Positions 22,433-32,900 of a stretch of 64,000 nucleotides of DNA are shown here, piece by piece. The stretch comes from Antilocapra americana (lineage: Eukaryota; Chordata; Mammalia; Artiodactyla; Antilocapridae). Position numbers and translations under genes: made by a program. A model generated the notes under the pieces. The model was not told the DNA's origin, did not search any database, and was given only the letters and a program-made list of their open reading frames with translations. The stretch is taken from the NCBI GenBank assembly GCA_007570785.1, contig ML661902.1:1473044-1537043 (forward strand), in the 5' to 3' direction. Every line of letters begins with the position of its first letter. Position 1 is the first letter of the stretch.

Positions 22433-23306
22433 TCTAAAGTAAATGATCTTGACGGAAATCTTTGGTTTAGGATCTTCAAAAGCATATCACAAGATTTTAG
22501 TTTTTGTCCTTTGAATTTTTTCCAAAATTACTCTAAAATTACTCTCATGCAACAAACAATCTTTACATACTTTAAGGTGAATAAAAAGTATAGTAATTTA
22601 CTGCAAGTTGAACTTGGATATAGAATCTTACAAAAATTTTGTTCTTAAGTAATGATAAAATATAATTGGAAAATATTATTACCTGAAGCATTACTTTCAG
22701 TTTATCAGTATGAAGCCCTCTCACCTTTTTAATTCATTAATTTTGTTGCTGTTGTTCTTTCTATCCTCCTTATATTTTTCTCTTGGGAAGATGAGTTGTT
22801 GAAACATCAAAGTAAGATCTCCAAGGAAGTGCTCCTCCTTGCACTTCTGAAAAATCAGTTTTATGTACCATACCTTTGTCTCTCTTGTGTTTTTATGGAA
22901 GCCAGTAACACATCAGGACTTAAGGAATATGTATGTGATGGTGGAGATCTAGCTCAAGAGCCAAAATAATGGTTAAATAAAATGAGTAAACTAGATAGTT
23001 CTAAAGACATGTAAACACTGGAAATTACATGGGCTTTTTCACAATAGGAAAACTTTATTTCTTCAACTTGACAATTAAACAACAGCTATCTCCTATGAAC
23101 TTTTTTCTTCAAAATACATTCCAAACTTGAGAATCGTAGTGAAAAGGGATTGCCTTTCTCCAGGGCTACAAGGAAAATTTTGCAGGGGTTACTGAATGGA
23201 GGAAGGGACTCAGAACTGGTGGAATTTTGAACATTGGACAAGACATGAATTTATCTACTAACAAGGGGAATTCAGAATGACCCATGGTTACAAAGTACTG
23301 CGTTTT
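22433..23306. other. Unannotated A/T-rich spacer
   Basis: No gene or named repeat recognised. A tandem-like TTACTCTAAAATTACTCT occurs near 22528. Confidence 0.45.
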
Positions 23307-23710
23307 CCTTTATTGGAGGCTAATTGCTTTGCAGTGTTGTGGTGGTCTCTACCATCCAGCATTGTGAATCAGTCATCATTGTATGCCGCCCCTCCCTCTT
23401 GAAGCCCCCCCACCCCCCACACTCCACCCCTACAGCGCTCCAGGCTGGGCTTCCTGTGTCACACAGCAGCTCCCCACTAGTCATCTGTTTTACACATGAG
23501 AGCATACATGAGTCAGTGCTGCTTTCACAATTTGTCCTACCATCTCCTTCCTCCGCTGTGTCCACTAGTCCGTTCTCTACTTCTGCACTCCATTTCTTCT
23601 CTATAAATATCTTCTAGATTTCATATGTATATGGTAATATACTATATTTTTCTCTTTCTGACTTACTTCACTCTGTATAATAGGCTCCAGGTTCATCCAC
23701 CTCACTACAA
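23307..23710 (-). mobile_element. Bovine-type L1 3' UTR, reverse
   Basis: Seen: the complement corresponds to the same 3' UTR found at about 61850-62290: TCTTTCTGACTTACTTCACT and CTCTGTATAATAGGCTCCAG at the right, GGAGGCTAATTGCTTTGCAG at the left. The stretch at about 23400-23430 is C-rich and diverged. Inferred: a 5'-truncated copy; the poly-A is represented by the T-rich left edge. Confidence 0.85.
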
Positions 23711-24343
23711 GGTACTGCATTTGTAGATGTATGCATGCTTATCTATAATGTTATAAAGGAGAATTTCCTATGACTTCTCATGTTCACTATAAGATAGTTT
23801 TGAGAAATTATCAGTGGAAGACTTTATAAGTCAAACAGGTAACTTTAAGAAACTATAATGGTTTGAACAGTGTGTAAAATTATAGAATAATATGCCATGA
23901 GGATTTAGGAGTATGCATTGTTAGGCTTATAATATGGTTTATGCTGAACATGGATGATATTACTGTACTATTGTACCTAACAGTTAATTGTTGTGGCTTT
24001 GGATTTCAGAAGTGGGGGTAACTGTGCTTAGGTTTAACCCCTTTTTGGAAGATGAAGAGGAAGTGCATTTAGTGCACCCTGGTAGTGCATCTGCACATGA
24101 TTCTTAACAAGAAGAAATCCACTTGGGATAGAGGTCATGCTAGAATGAAGGAGTAACCCTCAGTGTCATAGCAACCATTTACTCACATCACTGGGTTTGA
24201 TAAGGACAGTACCAGGGTATTTTTGGAAGAGGAAATATTACTAGTACCTACCTCTGACTTAACAAGGGGTAAACCCTAAGGGATGCATGTCTCTAGAACC
24301 ATGCAGAGCCTTCTGCGTTTTAACTATAGTTATGTATGTGTGA

Positions 24344-24344
<1 letters not shown>
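23711..24344. other. Unannotated spacer
   Basis: No gene or named repeat recognised. Confidence 0.45.
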
Positions 24345-24385
<41 letters not shown>

Positions 24386-24394
24386 TATATATAA
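24345..24394. repeat. (CA)n(TA)n microsatellite
   Basis: About 19-20 uninterrupted AC units, then a short TA run (TATATATATA). Likely length-variable. Confidence 0.95.
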
Positions 24395-25340
24395 TCTGTC
24401 TATATTAAAAATATAATTACACAGGAGATATCATTCATGCTAATATTTACCCAGGATCAACTCTAATTTGGAAGACATAGAACCTTTTTCACTCAAACTT
24501 CATTTTCAGAACTAGGAACAGTAGTTACTACCATCTGTCCTATGATACTGACCTTCTCCAAATTCTTGGACTCTCTTTCAGTCCAAATAAAATTGGGTTG
24601 TGTAAATCTTTCTAGTATTTTCTAGTGTTACTGTACACACCCAAATAAGGAACATAAATTCAAACATACAAAGTTATGGGAGTGAGGTAAATATATTTGT
24701 GTGCTTCTATCCACCCATTTTTGTTTTGTCAGAGTCAACATTTTATTTTTGGAAAATTCATTTGCCTTTATTTGATAACCAAGAACTCTGTATCAACTGA
24801 ACAGAAGAAAAGACATATTGATCAAAGGCCCACCCAACAATGTATGTTTTTCCATCTACAGATCCAAATGTACTAAAATGAATGTACAGTATGTACTAAA
24901 ATGAATCCATTGTGAGACATTCCAAACTCAGGATGTTCTTGGACTCTCATTTGAACAGCCTATAAGAGTCACTGTTTATACAGGTGGTAAGAGAAACAAC
25001 TATTATCTAAGTATGTGGACAACCAGATCTATCTAATAAATTTCTTCCCAAATAGTTTATTCTAGGCACTGGAAATGGAAGTTGGCCACTTGAGATAATA
25101 GAGAAATCACCAGTAATCAAGAGGTTTGCTTTAAATGAGGTACTAGATTCTAAATGCATGCCATTCTGTTATGATCTAAAATGTCAAAGTACCTATCTTG
25201 TCAACTGTAGTTAGCTAAAAGGATATTACAATTTCTCGATATTTCATCTATCCTTCATCACTAGCAAAACTTCTGATCTTTCACATATACATGAACAAGT
25301 TACAGTTATACTCAGGTATCTATAATAAATAAGATGTATC
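24395..25340. other. Unannotated spacer
   Basis: A small duplication of GTACTAAAATGAATG type occurs near 24868-24907. No gene seen. Confidence 0.45.
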
Positions 25341-25350
25341 TCTTAAAGCT

Positions 25351-25509
25351 TATTGGGTTGGGAAGATCCCTTGAAGAAGGAAATGGCAACCCACTCCAGT
25401 ATTCTTGTCTGGAGAATTCCACGGACAGAGGAGCCTGGTGAGCTACAGTCTATGGTGTCTCAAAGAGTCGGACATGACTGAGCAACTAACACACACACAC
25501 ACACACACT
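25351..25509 (+). mobile_element. Bov-tA SINE, 5'-truncated, with 10-bp target duplication
   Basis: Seen: starts within the tRNA-like head (TATTGGGTTGGGAAGATCCC) and ends in an (AC)n tail after GAGCAACTAACAC. TCTTAAAGCT is repeated exactly at 25341-25350 and 25510-25519. Inferred: a typical 5'-truncated integration whose tail expanded into a CA microsatellite. Confidence 0.94.
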
Positions 25510-25544
25510 TCTTAAAGCTATTCACTACATGGTAGATTACTGTA

Positions 25545-25710
25545 CAAAAGCATGTTATTCTTTGGTTTATCCATCAGTAAAATGGAAGTAAGGATGTATT
25601 AATTTGGCTATCATTTGGAGATTCATTTGGGTATTAAATGAAACAATAGAGGTTAAGTATTTACCATGATTTGTACAAAGCAAGCTTTCAACAGATTTTA
25701 GTTATCATTA
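25545..25710 (+). repeat. MIR SINE
   Basis: TTATCCATCAGTAAAATGGA, ATTAAATGAAACAATAGAGG and GTACAAAGCAAGCTTTCAAC follow the forward MIR order (CATCTGTAAAATGG ... ATTAAATGAG ... GTAAGCNCTCAA). Confidence 0.65.
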
Positions 25711-26414
25711 GTTTCTCTTTTTTTCCCTTAAACATGACTTAGATTTTATTTATATGCAAAGGAAGCTTTTGAAACATCACACAACAACTCGACACCAATC
25801 CCTTAAAATAGATGCTCGCCATTCACAACTGCTCCAACAGTACTGGTTCTTATGGCCTTAATATCAACTGTTTTTAGGTCCGAGTATCTTTGAAGTGAAC
25901 AATCTTTAAATGCAACAATTAAAGCCTAAATACAAAACCAGAAAGTACAGAATCCCCTCTTCCCATATCAACCCCAAATTCCAGAGTTCCTAAAGGCTTA
26001 CTTGAGATAGTAATGCTGGCCAGAAGATCATTAGTTTCCTTTTAGTTAAGTGATACTCATTATTCTGAACCATGCATTTTACTGTTGAACAATGGCATTG
26101 AACGATGACAACTAACCAGTTTAGCAAAACCACACTATTTCTCAAAGTATCTGGGAGTCAATAGTAGTTTTTACCTTTGTAAAATAGCAATTGGTGAGAC
26201 ACCATTGTTCTCAACCTTATAATATCTGAGAAGTTACCATGTTCAAAACATCAGTAAAATATGATTCTTGTGTTCAACGATTTTATAAGCTGTGTATGAT
26301 TTATTTTATTGACCTGGACTTAAAGTGAATTAGTCAGCAAATTTTGAAAAGCTTGCCTCCATAGTGTTACAATTAACCTGTAGAGTCAGATTGACTCTAT
26401 AATTGTTAACCTTA
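25711..26414. other. Unannotated spacer
   Basis: No gene recognised. The segment 25740-26160 has fairly even composition and no repeat I can name. Confidence 0.4.
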
Positions 26415-26575
26415 ACAGAATTATAGCCCATTTTTTCAAATACCATGTGTCTTTATTATCATACTTACAGATGAAGGAGCCACCATAAAGGTCAAGTGAG
26501 TTGCTTCATGATTAATGAAGCAAAAAGTGGAACTCATTGTCTCCTCTTATGTTTAACCAAGAGTTCCAGAGATAC
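26415..26575 (-). repeat. Probable MIR, reverse
   Basis: TCATACTTACAGATGAAGGA, GGTCAAGTGAGTTGCTTCAT and AAAAGTGGAACTC suggest a reversed MIR core. Diverged. Confidence 0.45.
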
Positions 26576-28224
26576 AGTACATTGTGAACAATTTAAATTA
26601 AATTGAAATGTTAAAACTTACTGGAGCAATTTTGAGACAGGTATTCTATAATAGTTAATAAAGGATGCCCAGATACAATTTCAGTTATGTGTAGTATTTT
26701 TTATACTCTAAGAATGGTATAGTTTGCTTCAAACAATGATTAAAACATAGAAATAGTACCCATCAATGGATATATTTTCTCTTTGAATTTACTGACAAAA
26801 AGGTGCAGATGGTACCTCAAATAAGAGACTGGCAAGGACCAGTATCTTCTCTGTGAAAATGACTAATGTATCACTACACTTCTGCCAGAAATACATAGAG
26901 AGACTGCCAAAAATGATCATATCATTATCAGCTAGTGTTCCCGATTGTTCACTGTTTGTGTCACATATGGATCCTCTGAAATGCAGAACTCCTACCTAAA
27001 GAAACCCTAATATCATTATAAAACATGAACTTTTGTATGTTTTTAAAATGTTTTAAGGAAACTGCATTTGTTCTATAAACAAACATTTTCCTGGTGTCAG
27101 TAAAAAAGTAGTGCAGAAAAATGAAGGACATTTAAGCTTAAAAAGTTATATTCCTAAGCCAAATTAGAATATAAAGAAAATTTGATAGAAATGTCTGTAT
27201 AAATGACAGACATTTTGTTTTTGTTCTTTCAGCTACTTTGTATTTTTTGCTAACAACCACCTACCAAACATTTAGCATTAAAAATTTGGCCACAAATTGA
27301 GGGTCACTGATTTTCCTCAATTTGTGAGACTTTAATAAAGATTAATTGAATGGCAGATACAGTATATCCAATTTCTATAACATACCCTACGGCATTAACA
27401 TAGACTATAAAACAAGAGATTAGTATGGTTATATATTACACATTAAGCATCTTTTATCTTCTAGTTTCTTATTAGTGAAACCCTGGCCCCCAAAGTTAGT
27501 TGGTTTTCACATGAATATATATATACACACACACACATAAACAAGGAAGTGAATAGTGATACACAATTACACACACATACACCTTTTATACTATCAATTA
27601 TAACATGAGAAATTGAGACCTAGATCGGTTTTATATGTAAAATATTTCAAGAGAAAAATCTTAGCTGGAAACAGAAAAGTGTAATTTGGAAAATAGTCCT
27701 GTGGGATGGAGGATGGTGAATAGGTAAGAATTTTTAGGTGAAGAAAATATTCTGTATGATATTGTACTGGGGGGTGTATGGTACTGTGCATTTATCAAAT
27801 CCATAGAATTTCACAGAGCAGAGTGAAACAATGTGAGAGAAAAAAAAAAACAACTAGGAAGTCAGGGGATGAAAAGATGGATGTAGAATGTGACCAGAAA
27901 GAAATCTTAACTAGATTAAAAATGCATGAAGTGATCTCACTGAAGAAGGTAAATGCTGACATAAGGAGCCAGAAATGAGTGGACTCTTTAAGACTAAAAA
28001 CAAAAGGAATTGTGGGTAAATACTATAACCAGATTATAAACTGATATGGGATAACAATTCTGAAACAATTATACATACACACATACACACACACTGATAT
28101 TAAATAATCAAATAAGTGTGTGGTATATGGTGAGAGACAGATTTCTCACTGTTGGAATGAGAAATTGTAGACAAGAAAAGGCCACAGTGATTCATGTTGT
28201 AATGGATCATAATGGAGACATCAA
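26576..28224. other. Unannotated A/T-rich stretch with short CA/TA runs
   Basis: Simple runs occur at about 27514-27536 (TA then CA) and 28070-28094 (CA). The right part (from about 27800) may be the beginning of the old L1 3' UTR that is clear from 28440, but I cannot support it. No gene seen. Confidence 0.4.
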
Positions 28225-28435
28225 TTTTTAACATCTATCTAATTATATATGAATAATGATATTAATAAATATTAAGATATAACATATATCTAATTATATA
28301 TACTATTATAATAATATATAACATGATTATATATGATTAGATATATTCTATATAATTATTTTAGATATATAATTAAATATTATATTAGTTACTTATTTAA
28401 TATATATAATTAGATATATTATATAATTAGATTAA
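28225..28435. repeat. A/T-only low-complexity tract
   Basis: About 210 bases, almost entirely A and T, with repeated TAATTATATA and AGATATATTA-type units and many short palindromes. Confidence 0.85.
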
Positions 28436-28439
28436 AGAG

Positions 28440-29316
28440 AGTATATTGCCTATCAGCTGAAAGAGTCTAAAAGCAATGATATCCCAGTAGCAATGACTGT
28501 AACTAGTACCCAGATCTTGGTCTAACTCTATTCTCCAGTAAAATGAACCAGAGGTGGTTGGGAAAATTGCTGATTCTAGAACTGTGCAGGAAATATACAA
28601 AGAGAGACTATATGGAGTATATTGTATTGCCAAAAAAAATGAGTGTGTTAAAACACACATACACACACACACACACAGACAGTTATGAGGGTATATCAAG
28701 AGGACTTAGGAGCCAACTGAAAGAATTCCCAATGGGCAAAACTGGTGGTACAACTTGAGCAGCAAAAAAATACTACTGGATTATAGCTCAAAATATAAAA
28801 TAAATATTCATAAATCCATACTAATATATAAATGATTCAAGAAATAAAATAGACAAATCTCCCATGCAAAAGATTTTCTTTAACCACATTGAAAGTATGC
28901 GTCCTTGATAGAATACGTAAAAGGCACTTTATCTCTGTGATCTTCCTCCTAAAATCTGATTTTAATTACAATAAATTCATCAGACAAATTCTAAGTGACA
29001 TCCTGCAAAATACCTGATGAGCATTCCTCAAAACTGTCAGGGTCATCAAAAACAAGGAAAGTCTAAGAAACTATCACAGTCAAGAGGAATCCAAGGAGTC
29101 GTGACAACTAAATGTAAGGATCCTGGAAAATAAAAAGACATTAGATAAAATGTAAGTAAATCTGAATAAAGTAATGCTCAGGTTGGAAATGATGTATCAA
29201 TATTGGTTCATTAACTGTCAAATACCACACGAATACAAGACACTAATGGAGTGCACTAAGTATATGTGAACTCTCTCTGTATAATGGAGTATACTAATTA
29301 TAAAACCCAAATCAGT
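28440..29316 (+). mobile_element. Old L1 (L1M) 3' UTR
   Basis: Seen: ATAAATATTCATAAATCCAT, ACTGTCAGGGTCATCAAAAA, CAAGGAAAGTCTAAGAAACT and GATGTATCAATATTGGTTCA occur in the order of the 3' UTR of old mammalian L1 subfamilies. A short (CA)n lies inside at about 28656-28677. Its 3' end appears to be interrupted at about 29317 by the CHR SINE that follows. Confidence 0.75.
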
Positions 29317-29641
29317 GTTATTTATTTTTGGCTGTGCTGGGGCTTCACTGCTGCGTGGGCTTTTCTCTAGCTGTGGCAAGCAGGAGCCACTCCAGCTTCG
29401 GTGTGAGTGCTTCTCATCGTGGTGGGAGCACGGGCTGTCGAGCATGTGGGCTTCAGTGCAGAAGCCTCCATGTGCAGAGCACACGCGCTAGCAGTTGCAG
29501 CTCTCAGGCTCTCAACAGGTTCAATAGCTGTGGCAACCAGCTTAGTGGCTCCAAGGCATGTAGGATCTTCCTGGATCAGGAATCGAACTCATCTCCTACG
29601 CGGGAGGAGAATTCTTTACCACTGAGCCACCAGAGAAGCCC
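29317..29641 (-). mobile_element. CHR-type SINE, reverse
   Basis: Seen: TTATTTATTTTTGGCTGTGC at the left is the complement of the A/T-rich tail. GCCACCAGAGAAGCCCC at the right is the complement of the tRNA-like head. Between lie the GCATGTGGG and GCACACGCG blocks of the CHR family. Known: CHR SINEs are tRNA-derived and shared by ruminants, whales and hippos. Open frames here (29328-29696, 29407-29625) are products of the GC-rich SINE body. Confidence 0.88.
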
Positions 29642-30244
29642 CTTAATCAATTTTAAAATAAATGTTTATCTAAAGAAAAAGTGGTCCTGTAGATGAACTA
29701 AATTATGAATTGGCTTTAAAGTGTTGTCCTGAGTCTAAAACAAATGAAGGTTATAATTTGATAGATCAGAACTCAATAGAAAATTTTTTGATTTAAACAC
29801 TGACTTGAAACCCCTGTTCAGCAAAAACCAAGTCAGGGCTCCCACTGGAGTGAGCTGTCACAGTGCCATGTAGCAGATGGGCATGAATCCACACAACTGG
29901 GAAACAAAACCCCAGGACCAGTTGGAAATAGTCATAGGATTCCCAATCCAGGATATCCAAATTGTGACAGACTTTTTGTTTATTTTTTATTTTAGTAAAC
30001 TCAGTTTATTGAATTAATTTCAAAGGGTGTTACAGGTTACAAGTACACACAATGTAGTGATGAGAAAACAGTAAAAGCTTCTTGCTGGCTTGGGCTATGG
30101 GATTACTCCTGCCAATGAAAGAAAAGTTCCTGGTTATTTTCCATCTCAAGCATTTTAGGGTCTCTTTCATCTCAATCATCTGAAGATTCTAATTTCTAGT
30201 AATAAGACCTTATACTCATCAAAACAAAGCACATATCTAAAAAC
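29642..30244. other. Unannotated spacer
   Basis: No gene recognised. The first 40 bases may be the displaced end of the L1M split by the SINE. Confidence 0.4.
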
Positions 30245-30666
30245 AATAGCTTTGTGCTGAAACTACAGTGACCTTGGAAATGTCTGAAATGCCCATCAAA
30301 CAATGAGTAAGTAAATAAAATGTGACATATCCATACAACAGAATTTCAAGGCCATAAAAAGGAAGGAAGAACTGATACACGCTACAATGTGTGGATGAAC
30401 CTTGAAAACATTATGCCTAATGAAAGATGCCAGGCACAAAAGACTACCTACTACATGATTCCATTTATATGAAATGTCAGAACAGGCAAATCTACAGAGT
30501 GGCAAAAAAGTAGTAGTTATCAGGGGTGGAAGCATAAGGGAAGATGGGGGACAGTGATGACTAAGAGGTGCAGGGTTTCTTTCGGTGGGGGGGGGGTGTG
30601 AAACTGCTAAAATTGATTGTGGCAAAGGTTGCACAACTTTGACTATACCGTTAAATCATACTTTTT
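30245..30666 (+). mobile_element. Old L1 3' part, first half
   Basis: Seen: AAATGCCCATCAAACAATGA, GATGAACCTTGAAAACATTA, GATTCCATTTATATGAAATG and GGTTGCACAACTTTGACTAT match the end of ORF2 and the 3' UTR of an old L1. It contains a G10 run at about 30588-30597. The copy resumes at 30953 after a CHR SINE. Confidence 0.85.
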
Positions 30667-30952
30667 AAAAAAAGATTTATTTATTTTTGGCTGTGCTGGG
30701 CCTTTGTTGCTGTGTGCGGGCTTTCTCTAGTTGTGCTGAGAGGTGCTACTCTCTAGTTGTGGCGGCAAGATTCTGCAGTGGCTTCTCCTGTTGTAGAGCA
30801 TCAGCTCCAGGCGTGCAAGTGCTAGAGTGCTGCCTCAGTAGTTGTGGCTCGCTGGCTTCAGCTGCATGTGGAACCTTCCCAGACCAGGGATCAAATCCAT
30901 GTTCCCTGAACTGGCAGGCAGGCTCCTAATCACTGGACCACCAGGGAAGCCC
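30667..30952 (-). mobile_element. CHR-type SINE, reverse, nested in L1
   Basis: Seen: GATTTATTTATTTTTGGCTG (complement of the A/T-rich tail) through TTGTGGCTCGCTGGCTTCAG to ACCACCAGGGAAGCCC (complement of the head). L1 sequence flanks both sides, so the SINE inserted after the L1. An exact target duplication is not readable. Confidence 0.9.
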
Positions 30953-31045
30953 AAACTACACACCTTAAATGAGTGAATTGTGTGGTTTGTGAATTCTCTC
31001 TCAATAAATCTCTTCATTAACAAACGAAATAAAAAAAAAAAAAAG
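30953..31045 (+). mobile_element. Old L1 3' end, second half
   Basis: CACCTTAAATGAGTGAATTG and GTGAATTCTCTCTCAATAAA continue the L1 interrupted at 30666 and end in an A-rich tail (about 31029-31045). Confidence 0.85.
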
Positions 31046-31699
31046 AAACTACAGCAACCTTAAGAGGACAGAGTTTGCCCTTTCAAAATCATATTAAAGT
31101 GTTATAAGGTAGATCTCCCAAGTCAACTTCAGTCATCATGTCCTTGTGAGTATTAGGAAATTTGCCTTATTGTTGAGCATATAGCTGAGATATATCATAT
31201 CTCTGTTTCTGAAGAATTTTGAATGAGCTTATCATTACCCAAATGTTATGGGGAACAAGAAAATCTTACAACTCTAACTGCATTGTTTTTGTCCCTTTTA
31301 CCCAAAATAACCATGCTGCGTATCAAAATAACCTTGTCTGTTCATATTTTCATTTAAATTATATTACTACCAAGTCACATACAGAGGTACCTTAAATAAT
31401 AGTCATCATATTATGATACCCAATTCTAAAGCAATTGATCAGCCATATATATCATTTCCAAATGCTTTATGAGAAAATAATTTTTTTAAAAAAAATAGGC
31501 AGTGTTCTGGGGCCCAAGATAAGTTGCTATGAAATATGTAACAGAAATATGTAACAGGCACCAAAAGACCTTCCCTTTTTTGCCCTTATGTTTTAGTTCT
31601 CCTGATGGAATTATATATGTTTCCCTCAGAAATATAACAGTGTGATCTGGAACCAGAGAAGCAGAGAGTCATACAACACTATGAATTTTGTGAAAAACA
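31046..31699. other. Unannotated spacer
   Basis: No gene recognised. A direct repeat GAAATATGTAACAG is present near 31531-31558. Confidence 0.4.
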
Positions 31700-31835
31700 A
31701 TGTAGTAGTTTAATACATGGTCCCTAGAACCACACTTCCTGTTCTGCATCTCAAATCCTTCATCTACAAGTTCTGTGACACTGAAGAAGTTACTAAACCT
31801 CTCTTTGTTTCATTAGCTGCGAAACTTTACCATGT
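31700..31835 (+). repeat. MIR SINE
   Basis: GTTCTGTGACACTGAAGAAG, TTACTAAACCTCTCTTTGTT and TCATTAGCTGCGAAAC match the forward MIR core (TGTGACCTTGGGCAAGTTAC...CCTCTCTGTGCC). Confidence 0.7.
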
Positions 31836-31866
31836 CAAAATTTAGCACTAGGTTATCTATAACTAG

Positions 31867-32093
31867 GTTTCCCTGGTGGCTCAGCTGGTAAAGAATCCAC
31901 CTGCAATGTATCAGACCTCGGTTCGATTCCTGGATCAGGAAGATCCCCTGGAGGAGGGCAGGGCTACCCACTCCAGTATTTTTGCCTGGACAATCCCATG
32001 GACAGAAGAGCCTGGCAGGCTACAGTCCATGGGGTCACAAATAGTCAGACACGACTGAGCGACTCTGACTTCACATCACTACTTCACACTTCA
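31867..32093 (+). mobile_element. Bov-tA SINE with intact polymerase III boxes
   Basis: Seen: the best-kept Bov-tA of the window. A box TGGCTCAGCTGG is at 31877-31888 and B box GGTTCGATTCC at 31920-31930, both matching the tRNA promoter consensus. The body and the BovB-like tail (GTCAGACACGACTGAGCGAC) follow. The flanks GTTATCTATAACTAG (31852-31866) and GTTACCTAAGACTAG (32094-32108) are an imperfect target duplication, 12 of 15 alike. Inferred: full length; the boxes could still support transcription, though there is no evidence that they do. Confidence 0.93.
31877..31930 (+). promoter_or_regulatory. RNA polymerase III A and B boxes (SINE-internal)
   Basis: A box TGGCTCAGCTGG and B box GGTTCGATTCC are separated by 31 bases, the tRNA-type internal promoter arrangement. 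Inherited from the tRNA ancestor of the SINE. Confidence 0.7.
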
Positions 32094-32108
32094 GTTACCT
32101 AAGACTAG

Positions 32109-32820
32109 CACACAAAGAACCCTTCTATAAGAGCACAATGCTTCCTATAGGGAAGCTCAAAGTCTGCAGAATGAAGGAATGAATGAATGAGTCAGTAGTA
32201 GCATAAAAAGCCTAATTGAATATGCACAACAGGAAATGAGTGGAACCAATGGAAACTGTGAGTACGAAACGGAACTTCGGTGATCGTAATGGTAATAGAT
32301 TTCTGTCTACTCTTTTCAACATTGCCAGTCTGTCAGTATTAGAGCCAGTGGAGTTAACATTGCCAGCCTTCTTTCTGGAGATATGTCTGAAATGTTAGCC
32401 TGTTGTTTTCTCAACTTATTTCCAGTCAAGATGAAACTTCATCAGCTTCACACCTAATATAGGTGGTTCACAGGCTTTCAGTAAATTTAAGGTAATTTAT
32501 GATTTCATCTTTCTCAAGTAATTTTCAATCAAGTAAAGTTACTCAACAAGCCTGGAAGTTGCACATGGAAACATTTTATTTTAAGGTTTCATTAGTATGC
32601 AGAAATTCACAGCCCCTCCCAATCTCTATCCATTTTTGCAAGTAATTGAAAAAAGTGACTCAACATATGTGGATACTAGTTTTTAGGTTAGCAAATGGGG
32701 CATGGCATTTTAAATGCTTCAAATAAGGAACATTAATTGTGTTATAACAATTTCTAATAACGAACCTGGTTCTCCTTCCAAGAGGAAGATAAGATCTTAT
32801 GGTAAACTTGAAAAAGAGGA
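32109..32820. other. Unannotated spacer
   Basis: A (GAAT)n run at 32172-32190 is the only simple repeat. No gene seen. Confidence 0.45.
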
Positions 32821-32900
32821 GGATTTGCCAAAAAAATTTGTTTGGGTTTTTCCATAAGATGTTCTGAAAAACTCAAACAAACTTTTTGGCCAAGCCAATA
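32821..32900. mobile_element. 80-bp palindromic mariner-type MITE
   Basis: Seen: the two halves (GCCAAAAAAATTTGTTTGGG ... and ... CAAACAAACTTTTTGGCCAA) are near-perfect inverted repeats about a centre at TCCATAAGATG. The right end is CCAATA, ending in TA. Known: mariner transposons insert at TA, and short palindromic MITEs made of two joined terminal repeats are common in mammals (MADE1 in primates is analogous). Inferred: an internally deleted mariner derivative of ruminants. Confidence 0.85.

Noticed and set aside
25740..26160. Possible processed pseudogene (even composition)
   Set aside because: No poly-A, no target duplication and no recognisable protein on either strand.
29328..29696. 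122-codon Ser/Cys-rich forward frame
   Set aside because: Produced by the GC-rich body of a reverse CHR SINE.
31866..31940. Possible tRNA-Glu gene
   Set aside because: The A and B boxes belong to a Bov-tA SINE head. The cloverleaf is not complete and SINE body follows.
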